Shown here in pieces: positions 7,480 to 16,395 of a DNA stretch of 64,000 nucleotides (positions are counted from its first letter, which is position 1; the number at the start of each line of letters is the position of its first letter). Origin of the DNA: Halomarina ordinaria (GTDB taxonomy: Archaea > Halobacteriota > Halobacteria > Halobacteriales > Haloarculaceae); the NCBI RefSeq assembly GCF_030553305.1, contig NZ_JARRAH010000001.1, positions 1,054,001-1,118,000 of the forward strand. Direction: 5' to 3'. The notes below the pieces were generated by a model that did no database searches, had not been told where the DNA came from, and was given only the letters and a program-made list of their open reading frames with translations. The position numbers were made by a program, and so were the translations under genes.

Positions 7480-8588
7480 CGACGCACGATGAGCCTGAGG
7501 ACGTCCTCGTCCGCCAGTTCGTGCTCGCGACCGACCTGCTGTTCGTCGTGTTTCGCGCTCGGGCCGGAGACGCGCGCGAACCGGAAGCGCGAGTCGAGGT
7601 CGCCGCCGAGTTTCGAGAGGGCGTCGTCGATGGTGTTCTCGCCCTCGCGGAGCACGAGCGGTTCCTCGTAGTCGACGCCGCGGCCCGGTTTGTCCATGTA
7701 CACCCGGATGAGACCGAGCGACTCCCAGATGGACTCGCGCAGCGAGTCCAGCCCGCGTCCGTCCTCGGCGCTGATGAAGACCGCCTCCTCGGGGTCGATG
7801 TCCCGCTCTCTGAGGTCCTCGTGGACCGTCTCGAGGTAGTCGCGGTCGATGAGGTCCGCCTTGTTGACTGCGACGAGCGAGGGGAGGTAGACGCGGTTGG
7901 CCATCAGCGCGTCGACGAGGCGGTCGATAGTCAACTGCTCGCGGACCGTCGCGTCGGCGTTGATGTAGTCGTACTCGCGGAGGACGCCCTTGATGGTCTC
8001 CTCGTCGAGGCCGACGTCGCCGGGCGTCGTCACCTTGATGCCGCCCTTGTGTTTCTTCGAGACGCTGACGTTCGGGGGGCGACTGTCGAGGCGTATCTTG
8101 TTCGCGTACAGTTCCTCGCGCAGGCGGTCGTACTGCTCGATTTCGAACACGGAGAGGACGAACAGCACGAGGTCGGCGGTGCGGACGACCGACAGCACCT
8201 CCCGGCCGCCCCCGCGTCCGCCGGCCGCCCCCTCGATGAGCCCGGGGACGTCGAGTATCTGGATGTTTGCCCCGTTGTACTGGAGCATGCCGGGGTTGAC
8301 GTCGAGGGTGGTGAACTCGTACTCGCCGACCTCGCTCTCGGCGTTGGTGAGCGCGTTGAGTAGCGTCGACTTGCCGACGCTCGGGAAGCCCACGAGCGCG
8401 ACGGTCGCGTCGCCGGTCTTCTCGACGGCGTAGCCCTCCCCGCCACCGGCCGAGGAGCGGTTCTCCAGTTTCTCTTTCTTCTGCGCGAGTTTCGACTTCA
8501 GCCGGCCGATGTGCGCCTCTGTGGACTTGTTGTACGGAGTGGTGGCGATCTCCTCTTCGATTGCCGCTATCTCCTCCTCAAGTCCCAT
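7476..8588 (-). CDS. drg: DRG-type GTP-binding protein (OBG/HflX superfamily)
   Basis: A 370-residue GTPase of the developmentally regulated GTP-binding family, linked to ribosome function. An N-terminal helical region (1-60, EEEIAAIEEEIATTPYNKST) precedes the G domain: G1 GFPSVGKST, G2 around EYEFTTLDVNPG, G3 DVPGLIEGAAGGRGGG, G4 AVNKADL and G5-like ISAEDGRG. The C-terminal part (about 290-370) is the TGS domain. I chose the ATG at 8588 because MGLEEEIAAIE is the usual start of haloarchaeal DRG proteins; the in-frame extension upstream has no family resemblance. The stop overlaps the start of the next gene. Confidence 0.92.
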   Translation of the reverse strand: MGLEEEIAAIEEEIATTPYNKSTEAHIGRLKSKLAQKKEKLENRSSAGGGEGYAVEKTGDATVALVGFPSVGKSTLLNALTNAESEVGEYEFTTLDVNPGMLQYNGANIQILDVPGLIEGAAGGRGGGREVLSVVRTADLVLFVLSVFEIEQYDRLREELYANKIRLDSRPPNVSVSKKHKGGIKVTTPGDVGLDEETIKGVLREYDYINADATVREQLTIDRLVDALMANRVYLPSLVAVNKADLIDRDYLETVHEDLRERDIDPEEAVFISAEDGRGLDSLRESIWESLGLIRVYMDKPGRGVDYEEPLVLREGENTIDDALSKLGGDLDSRFRFARVSGPSAKHDEQQVGREHELADEDVLRLIVRR

Positions 8589-8639
8589 TACCCAACGCTC
8601 CGCTGTCGCACCCGAAAAGGCTTGTCTTGCGCTTCGGCA

Positions 8640-8648
8640 GTTATATAC
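8640..8648 (+). promoter_or_regulatory. TATA box of the 66-residue protein gene
   Basis: TTATATACC lies about 28 bases before the ATG at 8672, the classic leaderless arrangement. It decides the start of the small downstream gene against a longer in-frame extension. Confidence 0.6.
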
Positions 8649-8671
8649 CGGTCCCACGAGTCGTTCGGGCG

Positions 8672-8872
8672 ATGAGCGACGCCGAGCGGTTCCGCGACAG
8701 CACCCAGATCGTCCTGCCCGTCGGCGCGCTGGACGGTCTCCGGCGGACCATCGAGCGCGACTTCACCCTCACACTCCACGAGCAGGGTGACGCGCTGCGC
8801 ATCATCGGCTCTCCCGTCGAGATCAAGGAGGCGAGCGACTGGCTCGCACGCAAGGGCGTGTTCGTCCCGTAA
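8672..8872 (+). CDS. Small conserved haloarchaeal protein (VNG_1110C-like)
   Basis: A 66-residue protein beginning MSDAERFRDSTQIVLPVGA and containing the conserved-looking RIIGSPVEIKEASDWLARKG near the end. It resembles the small haloarchaeal VNG_1110C family, recalled from memory, which has no known function. The start is set by the TATA box at 8640-8648. The gene is divergent from the DRG gene, with 83 bases between the start codons. The 293 bases downstream to the L11 gene hold only the L11 promoter. Confidence 0.65.
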   Translation: MSDAERFRDSTQIVLPVGALDGLRRTIERDFTLTLHEQGDALRIIGSPVEIKEASDWLARKGVFVP

Positions 8873-9133
8873 TCGCACCCGCTCACGGTTCCCGTCGTTC
8901 GAAGCCTGTCCGTCCGTTTTTCCCCCGTGACCCGGCGGTCTCCCGACCCGACGGTCGAGGTGGCGTCGCCCCGTCCGGTGGAGTACGACGAATCGGTTGC
9001 TGTGGCTTCGTGTGCGCGAGTCAGAGGGAATCGGCAGCGACCCCACCACCCTCGTTCGACCGACGAGCAAGGGCGAGCGCGACGCCCGCTCACGGTGTGT
9101 GACGCCGGGACGCACGGGGCGGCGATAAGACAA

Positions 9134-9141
9134 TTCTTAAA
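9134..9141 (+). promoter_or_regulatory. Promoter of the L11 gene
   Basis: TTCTTAAA about 28 bases before the L11 ATG at 9166, giving a leaderless or nearly leaderless transcript. In halobacteria L11 is known to be transcribed separately from L1-L10-L12. Confidence 0.6.
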
Positions 9142-9165
9142 CCGGCGTGGGCGGTCATAGCGAAC

Positions 9166-9654
9166 ATGGCCGGAACTATCGAAGTACTCGTCCCCGGCGG
9201 CCAGGCGAACCCTGGCCCGCCGCTCGGTCCCGAACTGGGGCCGACCCCCGTGGACGTGCAGGCGGTCGTCAGCGAGATAAACGAGCAGACGGCGGCGTTC
9301 GACGGCACGGAGGTGCCCGTCACCGTCAGCTACGACGACGACGGCTCGTTCGACATCGACGTCGGTGTGCCGCCGACGGCGGCGCTCGTCAAGGACGAAC
9401 TCGGGTTCGAGACCGGCAGCGGCCGACCCCAGGCGGAGTTCGTCGCCGACATCTCCATCGAACAGCTGATGAAGATCGCGGAGCAGAAGCTCCCCGACCT
9501 GCTCGCCTACGACGTCAAGGGCGCCTCGAAGGAGGTCGCGGGCACCTGCGCCTCGCTCGGCGTCACCGTCGAGGGCGAGGACGCGCGCACGTTCAAACAG
9601 CGCGTCGAGGACGGCGAGTTCGACGAGCAGTTCGGCGAGCAGGCGGCGGCGTAA
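9166..9654 (+). CDS. rpl11: 50S ribosomal protein L11
   Basis: 162 residues with the conserved N-terminal PGGQANPGPPLGPELGP loop and the C-terminal rRNA-binding domain (AGTCASLGVTVEG). L11 binds the GTPase-associated region of 23S rRNA together with L10-L12, whose genes follow. The acidic tail (DGEFDEQFGEQ) is typical of halophiles. The gene has its own promoter, and about 175 bases separate its stop from the L1 start, consistent with the known halobacterial arrangement of separate transcripts. Confidence 0.97.
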   Translation: MAGTIEVLVPGGQANPGPPLGPELGPTPVDVQAVVSEINEQTAAFDGTEVPVTVSYDDDGSFDIDVGVPPTAALVKDELGFETGSGRPQAEFVADISIEQLMKIAEQKLPDLLAYDVKGASKEVAGTCASLGVTVEGEDARTFKQRVEDGEFDEQFGEQAAA

Positions 9655-9739
9655 GCCGTCTGACGGGTTCTCTGCGGTCCGACGTTCTCACGACCGACGA
9701 GCGTCCCGCGAGGGTGAGGCGTCCCGCTACTTCGACGTG

Positions 9740-9745
9740 TTTAAG
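9740..9745 (+). promoter_or_regulatory. Promoter of the L1-L10-L12 operon
   Basis: GTGTTTAAGTC contains the TATA element TTTAAG. Initiation about 25 bases later (near 9768) gives a leader of roughly 65 bases containing the hairpin at 9798-9820. This agrees with the known halobacterial L1-L10-L12 messenger, which has a leader of about 70 bases. Confidence 0.6.
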
Positions 9746-9797
9746 TCCGCGACGCCGGTGAGATGGAGACGAGGCAGGTTCACGCCTGTTTCACGCC

Positions 9798-9820
9798 GTA
9801 GTAGCCATATGGCGGACTAC
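9798..9820 (+). promoter_or_regulatory. Candidate L1-binding autoregulatory hairpin in the leader
   Basis: The leader folds as GTAGT - A - GCC - ATAT - GGC - GG - ACTAC: a 5-bp stem, an asymmetric internal loop (A opposite GG), a 3-bp stem and an AU loop. Two short helices joined by an asymmetric loop are the architecture of L1-binding sites on 23S rRNA and on archaeal L1 messengers. The hairpin is followed at once by a strong ribosome binding site (GGAGGTG, 9821-9827) five bases before the ATG, so L1 binding would block translation. The function is inferred from the fold and position. Confidence 0.65.
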
Positions 9821-9831
9821 GGAGGTGAACA

Positions 9832-10470
9832 ATGGCAGATCAGGCAATAGAAGACGCAGTCTCTCGCGCACTAGACGAGGCGCCGCCACGGAATTTCCGT
9901 GAGTCGGTCGACCTCGCCGTCAACCTGCGCGATCTGGATCTCAACGACCCGTCCAACCGTGTCGACGAAGGCATCGTCCTTCCGAGCGGGACCGGACAGG
10001 AGACTCGTATCGTCGTGTTCGCGGAGGGTGAGACAGCCATCCGAGCACAGGACGTCGCCGACGAAGTGTTCGACGGCGACGACCTCGAAGACCTGGGTGA
10101 TGATACCGACGCCGCGAAGGACCTCGCTGGCGAGACGGACTTCTTCATCGCACAGGCGAACATGATGCAAGACATCGGCCGCTACCTCGGGACCGTCCTC
10201 GGTCCGCGAGGGAAGATGCCGACCCCGCTGCAGCCGGACGACGACATCGTCGAAGTCGTCAACCGGATGAAGAACACGGTGCAGCTTCGCAGCCGGGACC
10301 GGCGGACCTTCCACGCCCGCGTGGGCGCAGAAGACATGACGGCCGACGAAATCGCCGACAACATCGACGTCATCATCCGTCGGTTGGAGGCGGACCTGGA
10401 GAAGGGGCCGCTCAACATCGACTCCGTCTACGTGAAGACGACGATGGGCCCCTCGGTGGAGGTGGCCTAA
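9832..10470 (+). CDS. rpl1: 50S ribosomal protein L1
   Basis: 212 residues, with the L1 core ([20 protein letters not shown] near 120-140) and the C-terminal RNA-binding end ([11 protein letters not shown]). L1 forms the stalk at the E site and, in archaea, represses its own operon. It is preceded by the strong ribosome binding site and hairpin described in the leader, and its TAA is directly followed by the ATG of L10. Early codons are AT-richer (GAAGACGCAGTC) than the rest of the operon, perhaps to keep the start accessible. Confidence 0.97.
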   Translation: MADQAIEDAVSRALDEAPPRNFRESVDLAVNLRDLDLNDPSNRVDEGIVLPSGTGQETRIVVFAEGETAIRAQDVADEVFDGDDLEDLGDDTDAAKDLAGETDFFIAQANMMQDIGRYLGTVLGPRGKMPTPLQPDDDIVEVVNRMKNTVQLRSRDRRTFHARVGAEDMTADEIADNIDVIIRRLEADLEKGPLNIDSVYVKTTMGPSVEVA

Positions 10471-11517
10471 ATGTCCGCAGAGTCCGAGCGCAAGACCGAA
10501 GTCATCCCGCAGTGGAAGCGCGAGGAGGTCGACGCGCTCGTCGACACCCTCGAGTCCTACGAGAGCGTCGGCGTCGTCAACATCGCGGGCATCCCGAGCC
10601 GACAGCTCCAGGCGATGCGCCGCGACCTGTACGGCACCGCGGAACTCCGCGTCTCGCGGAACACGCTGATGGTCCGCGCGCTGGAGGAGGTCGACGACGG
10701 CCTCGAGACGCTCGTCGAGCACATCGAGGGGCAGGTCGGCGTCATCGGGACGAACGACAACCCCTTCGGCCTCTACCGGCAACTCGAGGCGTCGAAGACC
10801 CCCGCGCCCATCAACGCCGGGGAGGTCGCCCCGAACGACATCGTCATCCCCGAGGGTGACACCGGCATCGACCCCGGGCCGTTCGTCGGCGAACTCCAGC
10901 AGGTGGGCGCCAACGCCCGCATCCAGGACGGCTCCATCAAGGTCCTCGAGGACTCGACGGTCCTCGAGGCCGGCGGTGAGGTCGACCAGCAGCTCGCCAA
11001 CGTGTTGAGCGAACTCGGCATCGAGCCGAAGGAGGTCGGCCTCGACCTGCGCGGCGTCTACTCCGAGGGCGTGTTCTTCGAACCCGAGGAACTCGCCATC
11101 GACGTCGACGAGTACCGCGCGGACATCGAGTCCGCCGTCGCCGCGGGCCGCAACCTGTCGGTCAACGCCGTCTACCCGACGGCGCGGACCGCGGACCTCC
11201 TGCTCGCGAAGGCGAGCACGGAAGCCCGCAGCCTCGGCGTGTACGCGGCCATCGAGAGCCCCGACATCGCCGACGACCTCGTCGCCAAGGCCGACGCGCA
11301 GATGCGCGCGCTCGCGGCCCGCATCGACGACGAGGAGGCGCTCCCCGAGGAACTGCGCGGTGCCGACCTCGCCGCGCCCGCCGACGAGGCGGCCGGGACC
11401 GAGGAGGAGCCCGACGACACCGAGGAATCGACTGACGACCAGGACGCCGAGGCCGACGACACCGACGACGACGACGGAGACGACGGTGGCGACGCGCTCG
11501 GCGCGATGTTCGGATAA
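10471..11517 (+). CDS. rpl10: 50S ribosomal protein L10 (P0 stalk protein)
   Basis: 348 residues. The N-terminal part ([46 protein letters not shown]) binds 23S rRNA. The C-terminal helices (about 230-300) carry the L12 dimers, and the acidic tail ends in GDALGAMFG, the same end as L12. The gene starts directly after the L1 stop and is followed 15 bases later by L12. Length and domain order are normal for archaeal L10. Confidence 0.97.
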   Translation: MSAESERKTEVIPQWKREEVDALVDTLESYESVGVVNIAGIPSRQLQAMRRDLYGTAELRVSRNTLMVRALEEVDDGLETLVEHIEGQVGVIGTNDNPFGLYRQLEASKTPAPINAGEVAPNDIVIPEGDTGIDPGPFVGELQQVGANARIQDGSIKVLEDSTVLEAGGEVDQQLANVLSELGIEPKEVGLDLRGVYSEGVFFEPEELAIDVDEYRADIESAVAAGRNLSVNAVYPTARTADLLLAKASTEARSLGVYAAIESPDIADDLVAKADAQMRALAARIDDEEALPEELRGADLAAPADEAAGTEEEPDDTEESTDDQDAEADDTDDDDGDDGGDALGAMFG

Positions 11518-11532
11518 CGAGACCCTAGACCA

Positions 11533-11874
11533 ATGGAGTACATCTACGCAGCACTCATCCTGAACGAAACGGACGAAGAGATCAACGAAGACAACCTCAC
11601 CGAGGTCCTCGAAGCCGCCGGCGCGGACGTCGAGGAGTCCCGCGTGAAGGCGCTCGTCGCCGCGCTCGAGGACGTCGACATCGAGGAGGCCGTCGAGCAG
11701 GCGGCCGCCGTGCCCGCCGCGGGCGGTGCCGCCGCGGGCGGCGCGGCCGACGCCGAGAGCGAGGAAGTCGAGGAAGAAGCCGAGGCCGAGGAGGCCGAGG
11801 CGGACGCCGACGACGGCGACGACGACGAGGACGACGAGGCCAGCGGCGAGGGCCTCGGCGCCCTCTTCGGCTGA
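11533..11874 (+). CDS. rpl12: 50S ribosomal protein L12 (P1 type)
   Basis: 113 residues: an N-terminal dimerisation domain ([20 protein letters not shown]...), an Ala/Gly hinge ([17 protein letters not shown]), an extremely acidic linker and the conserved GLGALFG tip that recruits translational GTPases. It is the last gene of the L1-L10-L12 operon. No obvious hairpin terminator follows; the next gene begins 137 bases later with its own TATA-like element at about 11979-11986. Confidence 0.97.
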   Translation: MEYIYAALILNETDEEINEDNLTEVLEAAGADVEESRVKALVAALEDVDIEEAVEQAAAVPAAGGAAAGGAADAESEEVEEEAEAEEAEADADDGDDDEDDEASGEGLGALFG

Positions 11875-12011
11875 CCCGGTCCACGCCGACTCGCTCGGCT
11901 TCACACCGACCTTCTCACGTTTATCACGCCGACGAGCGGCTGCCACGGCGACGGACCACGAGGCGTCCGGGTCCGAGCCTTTAGGTACGATGCCGGGACC
12001 ACTCCGGCGCG

Positions 12012-13250
12012 ATGGTCCCCGACGCCGGTCACCTGCTCGTCGCGCCGCGAGCGGCGGGACTGACGCTCGCGTTCGTCCTCGGCGGCGTCGCCCTCGGGAC
12101 GGCGAGCGGCCTCCTCCCCGGCCTCCACGCGAACAACATGGCGCTCGTGCTCGCGGTGCTCGCGCCGACGCTCCCCGGCCCGCCCGTCCTCGTCGGCTGC
12201 GCGATGCTCGCGGCCGGCGTCGTCCACACCTTCCTCGACGTGGTGCCCGCGCTGGCGCTCGGCGTCCCCGACCCCGCGATGGCCGCGAGCGCGCTCCCCG
12301 GTCACCGGCTCGTCCTCGAGGGGCGCGGCGGCGAGGCGCTCCGCCTCTCGGCGTTCGGGAGCGCCGCCGCCGTCGTCGTGGCCGTCCCGCTCGCCGTCCC
12401 GATGACGTGGCTCATGACGGCGCTCTACCCGACGATTCGCGCGCACCTCTCGCTGGTCCTCGGCGGGGCGGCGCTCCTGCTCGTGCTCACGGAACGGAGC
12501 CATCGACGGCGGGTCGGCGGGGCGCTCGCCGCCGCGACGAGCGCCGCCCTCGGCTGGGTCGCCCTCGACTACCCCGTCGCGGGACCGTTCGGCGCGGGCG
12601 ACGTCCTCCTGCCGCTGTTCGCGGGGCTGTTCGGCGCGCCCGTCCTCATCGACGCCGTCGGCGGGGCGGGCGTCCCACCCCAGGCCGACCCGACGGTGAC
12701 GCTCTCGCGGCGCGCCGTCGGGGGACTGGGAACCGTCGGCACCGTCGCCGGCGCGGTTGTCGGCTACGTGCCGGGCGTGTCGAGCGCCATCGCGGCCACG
12801 CTCGCGCTCCTCGCGGTCCCCGGTCGCTACGGCGGCCGGGGGTTCATCGTCGCCACCAGCGGCGTGAACACGGCCAATACCGTATTCGCACTGTTCGCGC
12901 TCGTGGCGCTCGGGCAGCCCCGGACGGGCGTGCTCGTGGCGATGGACCGGGCGGGCGTCCCGCTCGACCTGCCGCGACTGCTCGTCGCCGTCGTCGTCGC
13001 GGCGGCGGCGGGGTTCGCGCTGGTCGTCACCCTCGGCGACCGGTACCTGGAACTCGTCGGGCGCGTCGACAGCACCCGCCTCTCGGTGTCGGTCCTCGCG
13101 ATGCTGGTCGCCCTCTCGTTCGCGTTCGCGGGCGGCGCGGGCGTCGTCCTGTTCGCGGTGAGCGCGCTCGTCGGTCTGCTTCCGGTCCGTCTCGGCGCAC
13201 GACGCGCCCACCTGATGGGCGTGCTGATGGGGCCGCTCGCGCTCGGGTGA
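12012..13250 (+). CDS. TctA/DUF112-family membrane permease
   Basis: A 412-residue protein with about ten membrane segments. The two halves carry the family signatures GLLPGLHANNMAL (near 38) and GYVPGVSSAIAATLA (near 255), and SGVNTANTVFALFALVALG near 280. This resembles the TctA (large) subunit of tripartite tricarboxylate transporters and its archaeal DUF112/COG1784 relatives. No TctB or TctC binding protein lies nearby, as is usual for the archaeal single-gene version, so the substrate is unknown. The start at 12012 is supported by a TATA-like CTTTAGG about 30 bases upstream. The gene is convergent with corA. Confidence 0.85.
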   Translation: MVPDAGHLLVAPRAAGLTLAFVLGGVALGTASGLLPGLHANNMALVLAVLAPTLPGPPVLVGCAMLAAGVVHTFLDVVPALALGVPDPAMAASALPGHRLVLEGRGGEALRLSAFGSAAAVVVAVPLAVPMTWLMTALYPTIRAHLSLVLGGAALLLVLTERSHRRRVGGALAAATSAALGWVALDYPVAGPFGAGDVLLPLFAGLFGAPVLIDAVGGAGVPPQADPTVTLSRRAVGGLGTVGTVAGAVVGYVPGVSSAIAATLALLAVPGRYGGRGFIVATSGVNTANTVFALFALVALGQPRTGVLVAMDRAGVPLDLPRLLVAVVVAAAAGFALVVTLGDRYLELVGRVDSTRLSVSVLAMLVALSFAFAGGAGVVLFAVSALVGLLPVRLGARRAHLMGVLMGPLALG

Positions 13251-13319
13251 GCACGGGTGCGGTACGGATACGACCCCAGCAACGGATGCGGACGGAGGCG
13301 CGGACGAGGGCGGGGACGC

Positions 13320-14312
13320 TCAGAGGTACGCCTGCTCGCGGAAGTACGCGAACATGACGAGCGCGACGAGCGCCATCCCGAGCATTGCGGCGGGATAGCC
13401 GTAGGTCCAGCCGAGTTCGGGCATGTTGTAGCGGCTGTCGGCGAAGTTCATCCCGTAGACGCCGGCGATGAACGTCAGCGGGAGGAAGACGGTGGCGACG
13501 ACGGTGAGGCGCTTCATCACCTCGTTGGTCGACTGTGAGAGCGTGTTGAGGTAGATGTCGCGCGCGCCGCTCGTCAGATCGCGGTACGTCTCCGTGAGGT
13601 CGACGATGTGGACGAGGTGGTCGGAGACGTCGCGGAAGTACTTCTCCATCTCCGGGCGCACGTGAGCGGTGTCGCCGCGGGCGAGCGACCCGACGGCCTC
13701 GCGCGTCGGCCACGTCACCTTCCGGAAGGCGAGGAGGTCGCGGCGGACCGCGTTGATGCGCTCCAGGGTCTCGATGTCGGTCGAGACGAGGACGGCCTCC
13801 TCGATGTGTTCTATCTGCGTCTCGATGCGGTCGAGCAGGTCGAAGTAGCGGTCCACGACGGCGTCGACGACCCGGTAGGCGGTGTAGTCGGCCCCGCGCT
13901 GGAGGAGACGCTCGTCCCACAGCGTCACGGCCGACCAGACGCGCCCGACCGCCTCGATGGGCGACAGCGAGAGCGTACACACCCAGTCCGGCCCGATGAA
14001 GACGCCGAGGGGTTCGTCGCGCACCTCCTCGTCGAACGGCCGGTCCCCCCGCGTGAGTTCGGCCTCCTTCACGAGGAGGAACGTGTACTCGGTGAAATCC
14101 TCGGCCTTCGGCCGGACGTTGTTGAGTACGTCCTCGACCGCCAGCGGGTGGATGCCGAAGACGTCGGCGACCAGACGCAGTTCCGTCTCGGTGGCGTCGG
14201 TCGCGTCGACCCAGGTGGTGCCGTCCTCGGCTTTCATCGCCGAGAGGTCGGCCGACCCCTCGACGGTTCGAGGTTCGACCGCGCCCGAGTCGTAGGCGAG
14301 CGCGCTTATCAC
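13320..14312 (-). CDS. corA: CorA-type magnesium/cobalt transporter
   Basis: 330 residues: a large cytoplasmic N-terminal domain (1-265, DATDATETELRLVADVFGIH) and two C-terminal membrane helices with the signature GMN at 287-289 (YGMNFADSRYN) in the loop between them. CorA pentamers import Mg2+ (or Co2+/Ni2+) through the membrane. The start is a GTG at 14312 that overlaps the TGA of the small upstream membrane-protein gene (GTGA), implying coupled translation. Confidence 0.93.
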   Translation of the reverse strand: MISALAYDSGAVEPRTVEGSADLSAMKAEDGTTWVDATDATETELRLVADVFGIHPLAVEDVLNNVRPKAEDFTEYTFLLVKEAELTRGDRPFDEEVRDEPLGVFIGPDWVCTLSLSPIEAVGRVWSAVTLWDERLLQRGADYTAYRVVDAVVDRYFDLLDRIETQIEHIEEAVLVSTDIETLERINAVRRDLLAFRKVTWPTREAVGSLARGDTAHVRPEMEKYFRDVSDHLVHIVDLTETYRDLTSGARDIYLNTLSQSTNEVMKRLTVVATVFLPLTFIAGVYGMNFADSRYNMPELGWTYGYPAAMLGMALVALVMFAYFREQAYL

Positions 14313-14548
14313 GGCGCGTCGCCCCCGTCACGGTCCTCGCGCGCCGGGGACGTGGGGGTCCCCGTGTTCGCCCGGTCCGCACGTCCCCGGCGGCCGGGCG
14401 GCCCGTCGCCCATGACCACGAGGGAGACGCCGACCATCACCCCCGGAATCGTCAACCAACGGCCGGGGTAGGCGGCGACGGCGCCGATACCGTAGCCGCA
14501 GAGCGCGAGCGCCGTCAGCGCCACGCCGGCGGTGCGACTGGGGTGCAT
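14309..14548 (-). CDS. Small membrane protein upstream of corA
   Basis: 79 residues, unrecognised. Two hydrophobic stretches (about 8-28 and 30-46) are followed by a charged, disordered C-terminus (GRRGRADRANTGTPTSPARE). It overlaps the start of corA by four bases and so is probably in its operon; a role in membrane insertion or modulation of CorA is speculation. ATG at 14548. Confidence 0.6.
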   Translation of the reverse strand: MHPSRTAGVALTALALCGYGIGAVAAYPGRWLTIPGVMVGVSLVVMGDGPPGRRGRADRANTGTPTSPAREDRDGGDAP

Positions 14549-14594
14549 GCACTCGCTCGACCCGCCAGCGAAAAAAGCGTATGCGTCGAGAGGA

Positions 14595-16085
14595 CTACGG
14601 CAACCGGAACGTCGGCCCCTCGTCGGTGTCCTCCACCTCGACGCCGAGGGCCTCCAGCGACTCGCGGATGTCGTCGGCGCGGTCGTAGTTGCCCGCCTCG
14701 CGCTCGCGCTCGCGCACGCCGAGCAACAGGTCGACCACCTCGCCGGCGACGGTGACCGTCCCCTCGTCCCCTCCCTCGCCGAAGGTGAGGCCGAGGACGT
14801 CCCCGCCGAGCGTCTCGAACGCCTCGACCGCCTCCCGGAGCCCCCGGTAGTCGTAGGTCCCGTGTCCGTCGAGGTGGCGGTTGACCGCGCGGGCGACGTC
14901 GAGGAGGGCGGCGAGTCCCTCGCGGGTGTTGAAGTCCTCGTCCATCGCGGCCGCGAAGTCCGTCGTCGCCTCCTCGACCCCTGTTCGAAGCGCGTCGTCG
15001 GTCACCGTCGCGTAGGCGTCCGGTCCGTCGAGGGCTGCCACCGCGCGCTCGTGGGCGCGGTCGAGACGCTCCCAGCGCTCCTCCGCCTCGGCGATGGTCG
15101 CCTCCGAGTAGGTCTGGCGGCTGTCGTAGGCCGTCGAGAGCAGGAAGGTGCGTACGACGTCGCCGCCCAGTCGCTCGACGGCGTCCGCGACCGTCCAGAA
15201 GTTCCCGAGGCTCGAACTCATCTTCTCGCCCTCCATCTCCAGCAGGCGGACGTGGAGCCAGTAGCGCACGAATTCCTCGCCCGTCGCCGCCTCGCTCTGG
15301 GCGATCTCGTTCTCGTGGTGGGGGAAGACGAGGTCCTGACCGCCCATGTGGATGTCGAGCGTCTCGCCCAGGTGCGCCATCGACATCGCCGAGCACTCGA
15401 TGTGCCAGCCGGGACGCCCCTCGCCCCACGGCGAGTCCCACGTCTGTGCGCCCTCGCACGCGACCTCGGGCGAGGCGGCCCCCGCCCCCTCGTGGCGGTG
15501 GTCGGCGACCGTCACGGGGTCGACCCCGCCGGCCTTCCAGAGCGCGAAGTCGGTCGGGTTGCGCTTCTCGGCGCGTTCGTTCTCGGGCGCCTGCGCTTCG
15601 AGGTCCTCCGTGGACTGGTTCGAGAGCTTCCCGTAGTCGGGGAACGTCGAGGTGTCGAAGTAGACCGAGCCGTCGGCCTCGTAGGCGTGGTCCGACTCGA
15701 CGAGCGTCTCCACGAGGTCGAGTATCTCGGGGACGTGTTCGGAGACGCGGGGGTAGACCTCCGCCCGCTTGAGGTTGAGCGCGCGCATGTCCGCGATGGT
15801 CCGGCCGACGGCGTCGTGGGCGACGCTCGCCTCGTCGTCGCCGAGTTCGCCGATCCGTGCGACGATCTTCTCGTTCACGTCGGTGAAGTTCTCGACGTGC
15901 CTGACGTCGTAGCCCGAGTGGTCGAGCCAGCGGTGGACGACGTCGGCGTGAGTCCACAGGCGGGCGTGGCCGAGGTGCGCCGGGTCAGAGACCGTGAGAC
16001 CGCAGACGTAGAGGAGGACCTCGCCGTCGCGCGCCTCGAAGGGCTCGCGCTCGCCCGTGAGCGTGTTGGTCACGCGTAGGGTCAT
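14595..16085 (-). CDS. cysS: Cysteinyl-tRNA synthetase
   Basis: 496 residues, class I. The HIGH-like motif is HLGHARLW (near 28), preceded by the zinc cysteine in VCGLTVSD. Other zinc ligands lie in ECSAM and FPHHENEIAQSEA, and the KMSKS-type motif is EGEKMSSSLGNF (near 265). It charges tRNA-Cys in the cytoplasm. I use the ATG at 16085 (MTLRVTNTLTGE); an in-frame ATG ten codons earlier adds a non-conserved MKRSSEEHRV. The gene is divergent from the galactokinase remnant. Confidence 0.95.
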   Translation of the reverse strand: MTLRVTNTLTGEREPFEARDGEVLLYVCGLTVSDPAHLGHARLWTHADVVHRWLDHSGYDVRHVENFTDVNEKIVARIGELGDDEASVAHDAVGRTIADMRALNLKRAEVYPRVSEHVPEILDLVETLVESDHAYEADGSVYFDTSTFPDYGKLSNQSTEDLEAQAPENERAEKRNPTDFALWKAGGVDPVTVADHRHEGAGAASPEVACEGAQTWDSPWGEGRPGWHIECSAMSMAHLGETLDIHMGGQDLVFPHHENEIAQSEAATGEEFVRYWLHVRLLEMEGEKMSSSLGNFWTVADAVERLGGDVVRTFLLSTAYDSRQTYSEATIAEAEERWERLDRAHERAVAALDGPDAYATVTDDALRTGVEEATTDFAAAMDEDFNTREGLAALLDVARAVNRHLDGHGTYDYRGLREAVEAFETLGGDVLGLTFGEGGDEGTVTVAGEVVDLLLGVREREREAGNYDRADDIRESLEALGVEVEDTDEGPTFRLP

Positions 16086-16185
16086 TACCCGGTGTTCTTC
16101 GGAGGAGCGTTTCAATCCGTCGGAACCGTGAGCGACGACGGCACGCGGTCGAAATCACCTTCCCACGCCCCGTCGTCGTCCCGGC

Positions 16186-16395
16186 GTGAACGACCCGGAC
16201 GCCGGCGCGCGGAAGTCGACGGGGGACCAGCGAGCGGCGGCGCGGGCGGCGTTCGAGGCACGCTTCGGGGGGGCACGCAGAGTCACGTCACCGCCGCCCC
16301 CGGCCGGGTGAACCTCCTCGGGGGACGAGACGGGCATCGAGGCGGACGTGTCCGCCTGCGCGCCCGCCGACGGCGTCTCGGTGACCGAGTTCTAG
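16186..16395 (+). pseudogene. Galactokinase remnant (frameshift plus large internal deletion)
   Basis: Three pieces in galactokinase order are visible in 210 bases. From a GTG at 16186, frame 1 reads ...RAAFEARFGG, typical of the N-terminus before the first strand. After a run of seven G (16267-16273) the match continues one frame over as VTAAPGRVNLLGG, the galactokinase signature (GRVNL-G). Near 16324 it returns to the first frame as ETGIEADVSACAPADGVSV, then EF and a TAG at 16393-16395, which fits a galactokinase C-terminus. About 300 codons between the signature and the end are missing. The stop overlaps that of the convergent gene. The identification rests on short motifs, not an alignment. 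Confidence 0.6.

Noticed and set aside
9871-11946. A 691-codon open frame opposite L1-L10-L12
   Set aside because: It runs antisense across four recognised ribosomal-protein genes, shows no family and is a typical GC-rich shadow.
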